This document shows, piece after piece, positions 1-11,700 of a DNA stretch of 64,000 nucleotides. The DNA comes from Margaritifera margaritifera (taxonomy: Eukaryota; Mollusca; Bivalvia; Unionida; Margaritiferidae), in contig JAQPZY010000831.1 of the NCBI GenBank assembly GCA_029931535.1, forward strand, positions 1 to 64,000. The letters are read 5' to 3'. Numbering within the stretch: the first letter of the stretch is position 1; the number at the start of each line of letters is the position of its first letter. The notes beneath the pieces were generated by a model, which was not told the DNA's origin, did not search any database, and worked only from the letters and a program-made list of their open reading frames with translations. Both the position numbers and the translations under genes were made by a program.

Positions 1-1892
1 AGGGGATTAAGTGGAAGGATGGGGGGTGGTTAATGGGTGGTGTTGTTGTGGTTAGGGGGGGGGGGGAAGGGTAAGTTTTAATTGGATGATTAATTGTAGG
101 GGGGGTAATGATGGGGGTATGAGTATTGTGGGAATGTGGATTGGAAGAGGTGTTTGTGTTTTTAGTTTTAGTGGGGGGTTTGAGGGGGGGGGTTGGGGGG
201 GGTATAGGGGGGGAAGGAAATTTGAGGAATGGATGTGATTGGGGATTTGGGGTGGGAGGGTTGGGGAATTATTGGGTGATGGTTGGTGGATGAATTATGG
301 GGTTTGAGGAGGAAGTGATAAAGGTTTGGATTGGGAGGGGGGTTTGTGGGATGATTTAGGGGGTTGTTGTGGTGGAGTGATGTGGGAGGGGTGTATGTTT
401 TGGTGGGGGTGGTGGGGGGGGATGGGGGGGGGGGGGGGGGAGGGGTGGGTTGATGGGATTGTGGAGGGGGGGGGGTGGAAAGGGGGTTAGTGGGGGGGGG
501 GATGTAGGGAAGGGGTAATGGGTTTGGTGGGGTTTGTGTTTAGGAGGGATTTGGTTGTTGGATTTGTGGTTGAGGAGGGGTGGTGGGAGAGGTGGGATTT
601 GTATTGGGGGGATTTGGAAGGGGTTGGTATTGTTAGTTGAGGATATAGTAAATGGATTTTTGGTTTGGTTGGGTGGTATGTTTGGATATGGTTTGGTGGG
701 GGTTTAAGGGGGTATTTGGGAGGGAGAGAGGGGAAATGTAAGATGTTGAAGAGGATGAGTTTGGGGTGGGGGAAGGTGTAAGGGGTTTTGTTTGGTTTGG
801 TAGGTTTGGTGTGATGGTTATAGAAGGGGTGTAGGTTTATTTTATTAGGGGGGATGTGTTTGTGGGTTTGGTTGTGGGGGTATGTGTGTGAGATGAGTTG
901 GTGGGAGGGGTTGGGTGGGGGGGTAAGGGAAATATATGGGTTGTGTGATTAGGTGGGTTGGTATGATGTAGTGTGGGTAGAGGGGTGTTAATTGAGGAGG
1001 GTTGGATGTTTGTGGGTTATTAAGTGTAATGTTTAGGGGATATGAGTATTATTATGGTTTGTTTGGTTAGTTTTATGAGTGGTATGGTAGTGGTATAGGG
1101 GGGAAGGTGGGGAATTATAGTTATTGTTTTGGGTGATGGTAGGGGTATGGGGTTGGAGGAGAAGGGTTTATGATGAAGGTGTGTGTTGAAGAGATTTATG
1201 TTAGTGAGGTTGTTTGTTTGGATGGTGAGTAGGGTGTTGGTGGGATGTGTTAATTGGTTTTGGTTAGGGGTGGGATAATGGGTGGAGGGGGGAAATTGAA
1301 TTGTTGTATGGAAGGTGGGGGTAGGTAGTGTGTTTTGGATTATGGGGATAATTTTAGGTGGATGGGAATTGAAATTTTGGGGTAGTGGGATGGGTGTTTT
1401 GGGGTTTGGAGGTTGTGGGATAATTGGGGGTAAGGGGTTTTGGTGGAGGGATTTGGAATAGGTAGGTTTGGGATTTTGTTTGGGATGATGGGGTTAGAAT
1501 TGGGTAGGGTGATTGTGTTTGGATGGAAGGGGGGTTGGTTTTTGGAGAAGGATTAGGGGATTAGGAGTGGTTATGGTGTTATGGGGGGAGGGTGTTGGGG
1601 GTAGAGGTGTGAGTGGTAGGATGGTGAGTATTATTATAAGGGTTGATGGGGGGGTTTAATGGAGTTTTGGAGGAGTGAGTAGATGGGTGGAGTTGATTAT
1701 TGGTTGGGGTGATTTTGGGTGGGGGGAATGGAGGGGGATATGGGGGTGGTATGTGGGGGTATTGGGATTGGTTTAAGTGTGTTGAGTTGGGATTTGAGTG
1801 AGAGGTTGGGATTGGGAATTGGGGGTTTTTGATTAGGTGGAGTGGGATGGTGGGAGGGTGTGGTGAGTTTGGGGGGAATTGGGGGAATTGAA
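1..1892. other. Cytosine-free, G-rich block (probable consensus artefact)
   Basis: I see no C on the plus strand from base 1 to 1892; the first C is in the AACC at 1891-1894. The block is G-rich with A and T interspersed. Directly after it the sequence becomes the reverse transcriptase/RNase H end of the retrotransposon, and the first ~50 bases after the boundary still carry indels and substitutions relative to copies 2 and 3 before becoming clean. The last tens of bases of the block loosely follow the same stretch of copy 2 (6790-6860) with C and many other bases replaced by G. I infer a base-calling or consensus failure over the first copy, not biology. Minus-strand frames here (rich in Pro, His, Asn, Ser, Thr) are spurious. 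Confidence 0.85.
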
Positions 1893-2395
1893 CCTTTAAC
1901 AAGGGTTTTATTGAGTAAGAAAACCAATTTTGTTGGTTTGACAAGTGTCAGGAATCTTTTGACAAGTTAAAGGCCATGCTTAAGAATGCACCAGTTCTTT
2001 CTGCACCAAATTTTAGCCAATCATTTAAATTATCTGTTGATGCAAGTGATGTAGGGGTTGGTGGAGTATTGATTCAGGAAGACAAAAGTGGTGTGGATCA
2101 CCCTGTGTGTTATTTTTCTAAAAAACTAAACAAGCACCAGAAAAATTATTCCACAATTGAGAAGGAATGTTTGGCTTTGATATTGGCTTTACAGCATTTT
2201 GAAGTGTATGTTACCTCAGCTCTTTCTCCAATTATTGTGTACAGTGATCACAATCCCCTTACTTTCATCAACAAAATGAAAGATAAAAATCGGAGATTGT
2301 TGAGATGGAGTTTGATATTGCAAGAATATAACATTGACATCAAACACATCAGGGGAAAAGACAATGTGATTGCAGATGCACTCTCACGTGCCTAG
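1893..2395 (+). pseudogene. Retrotransposon copy 1: RT tail and RNase H (fragment)
   Basis: This is the C-terminal end of the Ty3/Gypsy-type Pol polyprotein. The continuous frame runs 1976-2395 and contains RNase H, with the first catalytic Asp in SVDASDVGVG, the Glu region in TIEKECLAL, an Asp in VYSDHNPL, and the usual Pol terminus ending ADALSRA followed by TAG. It is nearly identical to the matching parts of copies 2 and 3. Bases 1893-1975 are homologous but carry small indels against the other copies, so the frame is broken. The upstream part of the copy is lost in the C-free block. It is the 3' end of the first of three tandem copies. Confidence 0.9.
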
Positions 2396-2524
2396 AAATG
2401 TAATATTGCTTGATGTAATTAAGTCCAGTATCATAAAACATGTTCTTATGTAATTTTGGTTATTATAGTATTAGATGTATATTCAAAAGAAAGCTTTATT
2501 ATATAAATCTTTCTTTTTCTTTAT

Positions 2525-2533
2525 GAGGGGAGG
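2525..2533 (+). promoter_or_regulatory. Polypurine tract, copy 1
   Basis: GAGGGGAGG lies immediately before the first base of the LTR, the expected place for plus-strand priming. The same tract precedes the other two LTRs. Confidence 0.8.
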
Positions 2534-3284
2534 TGTTATGTATGATGTTTATATAATATTATAAATATTTTAGGAAATTATAAATGTTTCTTCACTTTAA
2601 TATTTGCTTAAATCTTTATGTTTATCAGGAAAAACATGTATAACTAGTGTCCTTGAATTAGGTTGTTTTGATCAATATGTTTTCTCAATTTGAAGGTCAA
2701 GGTTGATTGTTGTTTACAAATAAAATTCCATTAAGATGACTCATGTTCTAGAACATTCTGTCATGTGACCAATCTTTATATATACCATGTTTGGTGGACA
2801 TTTTTTCAGTTCGACATTACCATCAGTCTTGTAAAGAGCTATTACAGTTGTGAAAATTCATTCCAAATTCTAAGAGAGGAATTATTTTAAATATTCATTG
2901 GATTATAACAGTGCTCATAAACTTTTGGATTTTGGATTTTTAATTGATAATTTTGGAATTTATGTGAACTTATTCAGAGATTTTGGAATACTTCATTTTG
3001 ACATCAGCACATCAAGATTACTAGTACATCAGGACTTTGGAGACCATTAGCACATCATAACATTCAAGGACACAGCCGTGAATTCGGAACATTCTATATT
3101 TAGGACTTGTGATTAGAACAATCATTCTTATTGGATTATTAGGATTTCAAAACACATTACTGTAAGTGACTTTTTGATTTTTCATTTTAATTATCTAGTA
3201 ATAAATTGCTTGTTGATTTTTACTTGATTTGTTGGTTTCACTTTCTTTCTGTTACATTTTTTCTTAGACCATAGAGTCGTAACA
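2534..3284 (+). repeat. LTR A of Ty3/Gypsy-type element (751 bp)
   Basis: The LTR starts TGTTA and ends TAACA, a 5-bp terminal inverted repeat with TG...CA ends. It is the same length as LTR B and LTR C and differs by only a few bases. It contains a CCAAT-like element and a TATA run (about 2776-2784), a TCAGTTC initiator-like site about 30 bases downstream (2806-2812), and AATAAA at 3200-3205. These suggest U3, R and U5 in the usual order. It is both the 3' LTR of copy 1 and the 5' LTR of copy 2. Confidence 0.92.
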
Positions 3285-3289
3285 GAAAT

Positions 3290-3301
3290 TGGGGGCTCGT
3301 C
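3290..3301 (+). promoter_or_regulatory. Primer binding site, tRNA-Pro type, copy 2
   Basis: TGGGGGCTCGTC lies five bases after the LTR end and matches the first 12 bases of the tRNA-Pro primer binding site known from gammaretroviruses and several Gypsy-type elements. The match then breaks (TTC TGGGAT follows). The same site is at 8252-8263. Confidence 0.7.
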
Positions 3302-3449
3302 TTCTGGGATCTGAATTTCTTTAAAGCATATTAGAGATATTAAAGTTATCTTTGAAATTCATATTGATTTTGTCTTGAATTTTTTTTGTCTTTGGCAAAG
3401 ATTTTTTAATAGAGAAATTTTTTTTGTGTGAAACCAACAAGCATTTACA

Positions 3450-6400
3450 ATGGCATCTAATGTTCAGAATTTCATTTCAAAACCTATCCAGGAGGGGATA
3501 GAGTGCATGAGAAAGTTAATTGAAGAGTTCAAGAAGTGTATCCATAGTGATGTTTAAAACCTATCTTGACGAGCAGAATGTGGAAACTTTGGAAAATGCT
3601 GCTCGTATGGCTGATGATTATTCCTTGACTCACAAAATTTCATTTGGTAATAAATCGTCCTCTCAGCAGTTTTCTGGTAAAAAACCATTTCAATCTCATT
3701 CGAGTACTTCCAAATTTCACAACAGCACAACTGTTAGGAATCAAACATCTGATAAGACTGATCAGAAATCCTTATCTCTTCCTACGTGCACTTATTGTAA
3801 AACGAAAGGGCACGTTATTTCTGATTGCTTCAAGTTGAAAAATAAGCAACAGAGTAAAGACAGAGCTTTTCCAAATGCTCTTATTTCTACGAGGTCAAGG
3901 TCACGGTCTTGTATTGAAAGCAATACATTTGTTGGGTCAAACAAACCCCAGTCTGATTCTATTTTAGAGGCTTATGAACCATTCATGTCAGAAGGTTCTA
4001 TATCACTTATTGGTGATTCTGCCAAACCTATCCCAATTAAAATATTAAGGGACACTGGAGCTTCTCAGAGTCTTTTATTATCAGGTACTTTGCCTTTGTC
4101 TGAGGAGTCTTCTTCAAGTGAAAGTGTTCTTGTTCAGGGAGTAGAGTGCGGCTTTGTAAATGTTCCTCTCCATTGCGTAAATTTGGCATCAGACTTAGTT
4201 TCTGGACCTGTGACTGTTGGGGCAGTGACTTCTTTACCCATAGAGGGTGTTCATTTATTACTAGGCAATGACCTAGCTGGAGATAAGGTTGTGGTTAATC
4301 CACTTGTAACTGACAAGCCTTGTTTGGATCAGAAAGTTGATCCTGTCGAAACTGAAATCCCTGATTTGTACCCTGCTTGTGCAGTTACTAGAGCTATGGC
4401 AAAAAGAGCTCTTGAGATTGATGTTGATCAGGATATTATTCCTTTAGCTGACACATGTATTGGTCAGTTTTTTGCTGAGGTCACCTTTTCCTCAGGTATT
4501 GGTCAATCAAATGGTATTGATCACAGTGATCCTCTTTTGGCAACTCATTCTCTTTGTCCTACTCAGGATGACAAACGAGAATCTCTTGTCGTTGAACAGG
4601 AGCAAGATCCCGAGATATCTTGTTTGTTTCAGAGGGCTATTAGTGAAACTGAAGCCACACAAGTTCCAGTGTGTTACTTTGTGAAAAATGGGGTCCTTTT
4701 GAGGAAATGGAGACCACCTGATGTACCCGCTGGTGACGAGTGGTCAGTGAGCTATCAAATTGTTGTTCCTAAGTCATATCGACAGGAAATTCTTAATTTA
4801 GCCCATGAAACCAATTTAGCTTGTCATTTAGGAGTCCGTAAGACTTATCACAAGATCTTGAATCATTTTTATTGGCCGAAACTCAAAAGTGATGTTTCTA
4901 AATACTGCAGATCTTGTCACACTTGTCAAATGGTAGGAAAACCCAATCAGAAGATACCTAAGGCTCATCTGCAACCTATTCCTGCATTTGATGAACCATT
5001 TAGTAGAATAATAGTAGACTGTGTTGGTCCTTTACCTAAAACCAAGTTAGGCAACCAATACTTGTTGACCATCATGTGTGCATCTACAAGATTTCCAGAG
5101 GCAATTCCTCTGAGAAATATAAAAACTAAAAACTAGTGTGAAAGCTTTTCTGAAGTTTTTTACACTTGTTGGCCTTCCCAAATCTGTCCAGTCAGATCAA
5201 GGGTCAAATTTTATGTCTGGAATTTTCCAACAAGTTATGCATGAATTAGGCATCCAACAGTTTAAATCTTCTGCCTATCACCCTGAAAGTCAAGGTGCTT
5301 TGGAAAGATTTCATCAAACTTTGAAGAATATGATTCGATCATATTGCTTTGATACAGAAAAGGATTGGGATGAGGGTGTTCATTTGTTGTTGTTTGCTGT
5401 TAGGGAATCAGTTCAAGAGTCGTTGGGTTTTAGTCCCTTTGAACTAGTTTTTGGTCATACTGTCCGTGGACCATTGAAATTATTGAAAGAGAAACTTCTT
5501 TCAAATGAAGACTCAAAGATTAATCTTCTTGATTATGTTTCTGATTTCAAATACAAGTTGTCAAAGGCCTGTGAAGTAGCAAGAACTAATCATCACACTA
5601 CTCAGTCAAATATGAAATTAAGGTATGACAGAAATACACAGGAAAGGAGTTTTAAACCTGGTGACAAAGTTCTGGCTCTCTTTCCCATACCTCAGAATCC
5701 TCTTCAGGCTAAATTTTTATGGTCCTTATACCGTTGAAAAGAAAGTAAATGACTTAAATTATATCATTAACACTCCTGGGAGACGGAAACAGAAACAACT
5801 TTGTCATATAAATATGTTAAAGGAATATTTTGACAGAGATAGCTCAGCTAATTATTCTGTTAATTTAGTTGTACCTGTCCCACACAGTGAAGATATCAAC
5901 GATGGAGTACGATCAGACTATAGTGACTCTGGTATAACCAATCTTCGGAATTCAGAGATATTGAACAACCTAGACCAGAAACTTTCACATCTACAACAAC
6001 AGGAAGGAAATGAACTAAAACAGCTATTACATGACTATGAGCACTTGTTTCCTGATGTTCCAACACGAACAAGTAAAATTTATCATGACGTTGACATTGT
6101 AGATTCTGCGCCTGTGAAACAGCATCCTTATAGGATGAATCCTCTCAACAGAACTATCTGAAGAAAGAAATTCAGTATCTACTGGAGAATGATTTCATAG
6201 AACCAAGTAAAAGTAACTGGAGTTCACCATGTATTCCCAAGCCAGATAATACATTCCGTATGTGTACTGACTATAGAAAAGTCAACAGTGTCACCAAAAC
6301 TGATTCATTTCCAATCCCAAGAATGGACGATTGCATTGATAAAATTGGAAATGCGGAATATGTCACCAAGTTTGACCTTTTAAAAGGATTCTGTCAAATT

Positions 6401-7357
6401 CCACTGACGGAAAGGGCAAAAGAAATTTCAGCATTTGCAACTCCAGATGGACTTTATCAATATAAAGTCATGCCGTTTGGAATGAAAAATTCGCCTGCAA
6501 CGTTTCAACGTCTGATGAACATGATAACATTTGGTCTTGATAATTGTGACGCTTATATCGATGACGTCATTATCTACAACAACACCTGGGAAGATCATTT
6601 GGAAACCATTCGAAAATTCTTCGATCGACTCAGTGATGCGAATCTGACAATTAATTTGAGCAAAAGTGAGTTTTGCCATGCTTGTGTCACATTTTTAGGA
6701 CATATTGTGGGACAAGGTCAAGTTAAACCTATAGAAGCTAAGGTCAAAGCTATCTCTGAATTTCAAGTTCCAATTTGTAAAAAGCAACTGATGCGATTTC
6801 TAGGTATGGCTGGATATTATCGGAAATTTTGTTCCAAATTTTCCAAAATTGCTGAACCTTTAACAAGTTTATTGAGTAAGAAAACCAAATTTTGTTGGTC
6901 TGACAAGTGTCAGGAATCTTTTGACAAGTTAAAGGCCATGCTTAAGAATGCACCAGTTCTTTCTGCACCAAATTTTAGCCAATCATTTAAATTATCTGTT
7001 GGTGCAAGTGATGTAGGGGTTGGTGGAGTATTGATTCAGGAAGACAAAAGTGGTGTGGATCACCCTGTGTGTTATTTTTCTATAAAACTAAACAAGCACC
7101 AGAAAAATTATTCCACAATTGAGAAGGAATGTTTGGCTTTGATATTGGCTTTACAGCATTTTGAAGTGTATGTTACCTCAGCGCTTTCTCCAATTATTGT
7201 GTACAGTGATCACAATCCCCTTACTTTCATCAACAAAATGAAAGATAAAAATCGGAGATTGTTGAGATGGAGTTTGATATTGCAAGAATATAACATTGAC
7301 ATCAAACACATCAGGGGAAAAGACAATGTGATTGCAGATGCACTCTCACGTGCCTAG
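3450..7357 (+). pseudogene. Gag-Pol, copy 2 (frameshifted)
   Basis: This carries the same polyprotein as copy 3 but split across frames. The start ATG at 3450 opens a short Gag head. An extra T near 3551-3557 shifts the frame, and coding resumes through the CCHC knuckle, the protease DTGA motif, the integrase zinc-binding region and the first integrase Asp, up to a stop at 5134-5136 next to an extra A. The integrase core and RT continue in other frames, with breaks near 5711-5720 (extra T) and 6141-6150 (missing A). RT (YIDD motif) and RNase H run open to TAG at 7355-7357. In RNase H the first catalytic Asp is Gly (codon 7001-7003, SVGAS in place of SVDAS), so this copy would probably be RNase H dead even if the frame were intact. 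Most breaks are single-base homopolymer differences, which could be sequencing errors. Confidence 0.9.
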
Positions 7358-7486
7358 AAATGTAATATTGCTTGATGTAATTAAGTCCAGTATCATAAAA
7401 CATGTTCTTATGTAATTTTGGTTATTGTACTATTAGATGTATATTCAAAAGAAAGCTTTATTATATAAATCTTTCTTTTTCTTTAT

Positions 7487-7495
7487 GAGGGGAGG
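7487..7495 (+). promoter_or_regulatory. Polypurine tract, copy 2
   Basis: GAGGGGAGG directly abuts LTR B, as in the other copies. Confidence 0.8.
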
Positions 7496-8246
7496 TGTTA
7501 TGTATGATGTTTATATAATATTATAAATATTTTAGGAAATTATAAATGTTTCTTCACTTTAATATTTGCTTAAATCTTTATGTTTATTAGGAAAAACATG
7601 TATAACTAGTGTCCTTGAATTAGGTTGTTTTGATCAATATGTTTTCTCAATTTGAAGGTCAAGGTTGATTGTTGTTTACAAATAAAATTCCATTAAGATG
7701 ACTCATGTTCTAGAACATTCTGTCATGTGACCAATCTTTATATATACCATGTTTGGTGGACATTTTTTCAGTTCGACATTACCATCAGTCTTGTAAAGAG
7801 CTATTACAGTTGTGAAAATTCATTCCAAATTCTAAGAGAGGAATTATTTTAAATATTCATTGGATTATAACAGTGCTCATAAACTTTTGGATTTTGGATT
7901 TTTAATTGATAATTTTGGAATTTATGTGAACTTATTCAGAGATTTTGGAATACTTCATTTTGACATCAGCACATCAAGATTACTAGTACATCAGGACTTT
8001 GGAGACCATTAGCACATCATAACATTCAAGGACACAGCCGTGAATTCGGAACATTCTATATTTAGGACTTGTGATTAGAACAATCATTCTTATTGGATTA
8101 TTAGGATTTCAAAACACATTACTGTAAGTGACTTTTTGATTTTTCATTTTAATTATCTAGTAATAAATTGCTTGTTGATTTTTACTTGATTTGTTGGTTT
8201 CACTTTCTTTCTGTTACATTTTTTTTTAGACCATAGAGTCGTAACA
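7496..8246 (+). repeat. LTR B of Ty3/Gypsy-type element (751 bp)
   Basis: It has the same ends (TGTTA...TAACA) and length as LTR A, and is almost identical to LTR C over its whole length. It serves as 3' LTR of copy 2 and 5' LTR of copy 3. Confidence 0.92.
7738..7774 (+). promoter_or_regulatory. LTR core promoter (TATA and initiator)
   Basis: In LTR B a TATA run (about 7738-7746), preceded by GACCAAT, is followed about 30 bases later by TCAGTTC (7768-7774), which fits an Inr. Equivalent sites occur in LTR A (2776-2812) and LTR C (12704-12740). This is a motif-level prediction. Confidence 0.5.
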
Positions 8247-8251
8247 GAAAT

Positions 8252-8263
8252 TGGGGGCTCGTC
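8252..8263 (+). promoter_or_regulatory. Primer binding site, tRNA-Pro type, copy 3
   Basis: TGGGGGCTCGTC begins six bases after the LTR end, as in copy 2. Confidence 0.7.
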
Positions 8264-8413
8264 TTCTGGGATCTGAATTTCTTTAAAGCATATTAGAGAT
8301 ATTAAAGTTATCTTTGAAATTCATATTGATTTTGTCTTGGAATTTTTTTTTGTCTTTGGCAAAGATTTTTTAATAGAGAAATTTTTTTTGTGTGAAACCA
8401 ACAAGCATTTACA

Positions 8414-8701
8414 ATGGCATCTAATGTTCAGAATTTCATTTCAAAACCTATCCAGGAGGGGATAGAGTGCATGAGAAAGTTAATTGAAGAGTTCAAGAAG
8501 TGTATCCATAGTGATGTTAAAACCTATCTTGACGAGCAGAATGTGGAAACTTTGGAAAATGCTGCTCGTATGGCTGATGATTATTCCTTGACTCACAAAA
8601 TTTCATTTGGTAATAAATCGTCCTCTCAGCAGTTTTCTGGTAAAAAAACCATTTCAATCTCATTCGAGTACTTCCAAATTTCACAACAGCACAACTGTTA
8701 G
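8414..8701 (+). CDS. Truncated Gag head of copy 3
   Basis: The frame starts at an ATG 168 bases after LTR B. About 30 residues of N-terminus (MASNVQNF...) are followed at once by a segment like the far C-terminal end of Gypsy-type Gag capsids (KTYLDEQNVETLENAA). There is no room for the usual capsid domains in between. The frame is lost at the A7 run at 8642-8648 and ends out of frame at 8701; with A6, as in copy 2, it would read on into the CCHC knuckle. The same shortening is present in copy 2, so it predates the array. The product is probably not a functional capsid. Confidence 0.75.
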   Translation: MASNVQNFISKPIQEGIECMRKLIEEFKKCIHSDVKTYLDEQNVETLENAARMADDYSLTHKISFGNKSSSQQFSGKKTISISFEYFQISQQHNC

Positions 8702-11700
8702 GAATCAAACATCTGATAAGACTGATCAGAAATCCTTATCTCTTCCTACGTGCACTTATTGTAAAACGAAAGGGCACGTTATTTCTGATTGCTTCAAGTT
8801 GAAAAATAAGCAACAGAGTAAAGACAGAGCTTTTCCAAATGCTCTTATTTCTACGAGGTCAAGGTCACGGTCTTGTATTGAAAGCAATACATTTGTTGGG
8901 TCAAACAAACCCCAGTCTGATTCTATTTTAGAGGCTTATGAACCATTCATGTCAGAAGGTTCTATATCACTTATTGGTGATTCTGCCAAACCTATCCCAA
9001 TAAAAAAAATATTAAGGGACACTGGAGCTTCTCAGAGTCTTTTATTATCAGGTACTTTGCCTTTGTCTGAGGAGTCTTCTTCAAGTGAAAGTGTTCTTGT
9101 TCAGGGAGTAGAGTGCGGCTTTGTAAATGTTCCTCTCCATTGCGTAAATTTGGCATCAGACTTAGTTTCTGGACCTGTGACTGTTGGGGCAGTGACTTCT
9201 TTACCCATAGAGGGTGTTCATTTATTACTAGGCAATGACCTAGCTGGAGATAAGGTTGTGGTTAATCCACTTGTAACTGACAAGCCTTGTTTGGATCAGA
9301 AAGTTGATCCTGTCGAAACTGAAATCCCTGATTTGTACCCTGCTTGTGCAGTTACTAGAGCTATGGCAAAAAGAGCTCTTGAGATTGATGTTGATCAGGA
9401 TATTATTCCTTTAGCTGACACATGTATTGGTCAGTTTTTTGCTGAGGTCACCTTTTCCTCAGGTATTGGTCAATCAAATGGTATTGATCACAGTGATCCT
9501 CTTTTGGCAACTCATTCTCTTTGTCCTACTCAGGATGACAAACGAGAATCTCTTGTCGTTGAACAGGAGCAAGATCCCGAGATATCTTGTTTGTTTCAGA
9601 GGGCTATTAGTGAAACTGAAGCCACACAAGTTCCAGTGTGTTACTTTGTGAAAAATGGGGTCCTTTTGAGGAAATGGAGACCACCTGATGTACCCGCTGG
9701 TGACGAGTGGTCAGTGAGCTATCAAATTGTTGTTCCTAAGTCATATCGACAGGAAATTCTTAATTTAGCCCATGAAACCAATTTAGCTTGTCATTTAGGA
9801 GTCCGTAAGACTTATCACAAGATCTTGAATCATTTTTATTGGCCGAAACTCAAAAGTGATGTTTCTAAATACTGCAGATCTTGTCACACTTGTCAAATGG
9901 TAGGAAAACCCAATCAGAAGATACCTAAGGCTCATCTGCAACCTATTCCTGCATTTGATGAACCATTTAGTAGAATAATAGTAGACTGTGTTGGTCCTTT
10001 ACCTAAAACCAAGTTAGGCAACCAATACTTGTTGACCATCATGTGTGCATCTACAAGATTTCCAGAGGCAATTCCTCTGAGAAATATAAAAACTAAAACT
10101 ATTGTGAAAGCTTTTCTGAAGTTTTTTACACTTGTTGGCCTTCCCAAATCTGTCCAGTCAGATCAAGGGTCAAATTTTATGTCTGGAATTTTCCAACAAG
10201 TTATGCATGAATTAGGCATCCAACAGTTTAAATCTTCTGCCTATCACCCTGAAAGTCAAGGTGCTTTGGAAAGATTTCATCAAACTTTGAAGAATATGAT
10301 TCGATCATATTGCTTTGATACAGAAAAGGATTGGGATGAGGGTGTTCATTTGTTGTTGTTTGCTGTTAGGGAATCAGTTCAAGAGTCGTTGGGTTTTAGT
10401 CCCTTTGAACTAGTTTTTGGTCATACTGTCCGTGGACCATTGAAATTATTGAAAGAGAAACTTCTTTCAAATGAAGACTCAAAGATTAATCTTCTTGATT
10501 ATGTTTCTGATTTCAAATACAAGTTGTCAAAGGCCTGTGAAGTAGCAAGAACTAATCATCACACTACTCAGTCAAATATGAAATTAAGGTATGACAGAAA
10601 TACACAGGAAAGGAGTTTTAAACCTGGTGACAAAGTTCTGGCTCTCTTTCCCATACCTCAGAATCCTCTTCAGGCTAAATTTTATGGTCCTTATACCGTT
10701 GAAAAGAAAGTAAATGACTTAAATTATATCATTAACACTCCTGGGAGACGGAAACAGAAACAACTTTGTCATATAAATATGTTAAAGGAATATTTTGACA
10801 GAGATAGCTCAGCTAATTATTCTGTTAATTTAGTTGTACCTGTCCCACACAGTGAAGATATCAACGATGGAGTACGATCAGACTATAGTGACTCTGGTAT
10901 AACCAATCTTCGGAATTCAGAGATATTGAACAACCTAGACCAGAAACTTTCACATCTACAACAACAGGAAGGAAATGAACTAAAACAGCTATTACATGAC
11001 TATGAGCACTTGTTTCCTGATGTTCCAACACGAACAAGTAAAATTTATCATGACGTTGACATTGTAGATTCTGCGCCTGTGAAACAGCATCCTTATAGGA
11101 TGAATCCTCTCAAACAGAACTATCTGAAGAAAGAAATTCAGTATCTACTGGAGAATGATTTCATAGAACCAAGTAAAAGTAACTGGAGTTCACCATGTAT
11201 TCCCAAGCCAGATAATACATTCCGTATGTGTACTGACTATAGAAAAGTCAACAGTGTCACCAAAACTGATTCATTTCCAATCCCAAGAATGGACGATTGC
11301 ATTGATAAAATTGGAAATGCGGAATATGTCACCAAGTTTGACCTTTTAAAAGGATTCTGTCAAATTCCACTGACGGAAAGGGCAAAAGAAATTTCAGCAT
11401 TTGCAACTCCAGATGGACTTTATCAATATAAAGTCATGCCGTTTGGAATGAAAAATTCGCCTGCAACGTTTCAACGTCTGATGAACATGATAACATTTGG
11501 TCTTGATAATTGTGACGCTTATATCGATGACGTCATTATCTACAACAACACCTGGGAAGATCATTTGGAAACCATTCGAAAATTCTTCGATCGACTCAGT
11601 GATGCGAATCTGACAATTAATTTGAGCAAAAGTGAGTTTTGCCATGCTTGTGTCACATTTTTAGGACATATTGTGGGACAAGGTCAAGTTAAACCTATAG

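Larger units (their letters stand above)
2534..8246 (+). mobile_element. Ty3/Gypsy-type LTR retrotransposon, copy 2 (LTR A to LTR B)
   Basis: A complete LTR-internal-LTR unit of 5713 bp. The internal part (3285-7495) has a tRNA-Pro-like primer binding site at its start and a polypurine tract at its end. Its domain order is CCHC, protease, integrase, RT, RNase H. The reading frame is broken at several homopolymers, and one RNase H catalytic Asp is changed. It shares each LTR with its neighbour, so no target-site duplication is expected between units. Confidence 0.9.

Noticed and set aside
1..1892. Telomeric or G-quadruplex satellite DNA
   Set aside because: No regular TTAGGG or other unit; irregular G-rich sequence that ends inside a retroelement coding region.
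1579..1944. Minus-strand open frames of 121 and 76 codons
   Set aside because: They arise because the plus strand lacks C, so the minus strand lacks G and therefore TAG and TGA stops. Composition is artefactual.
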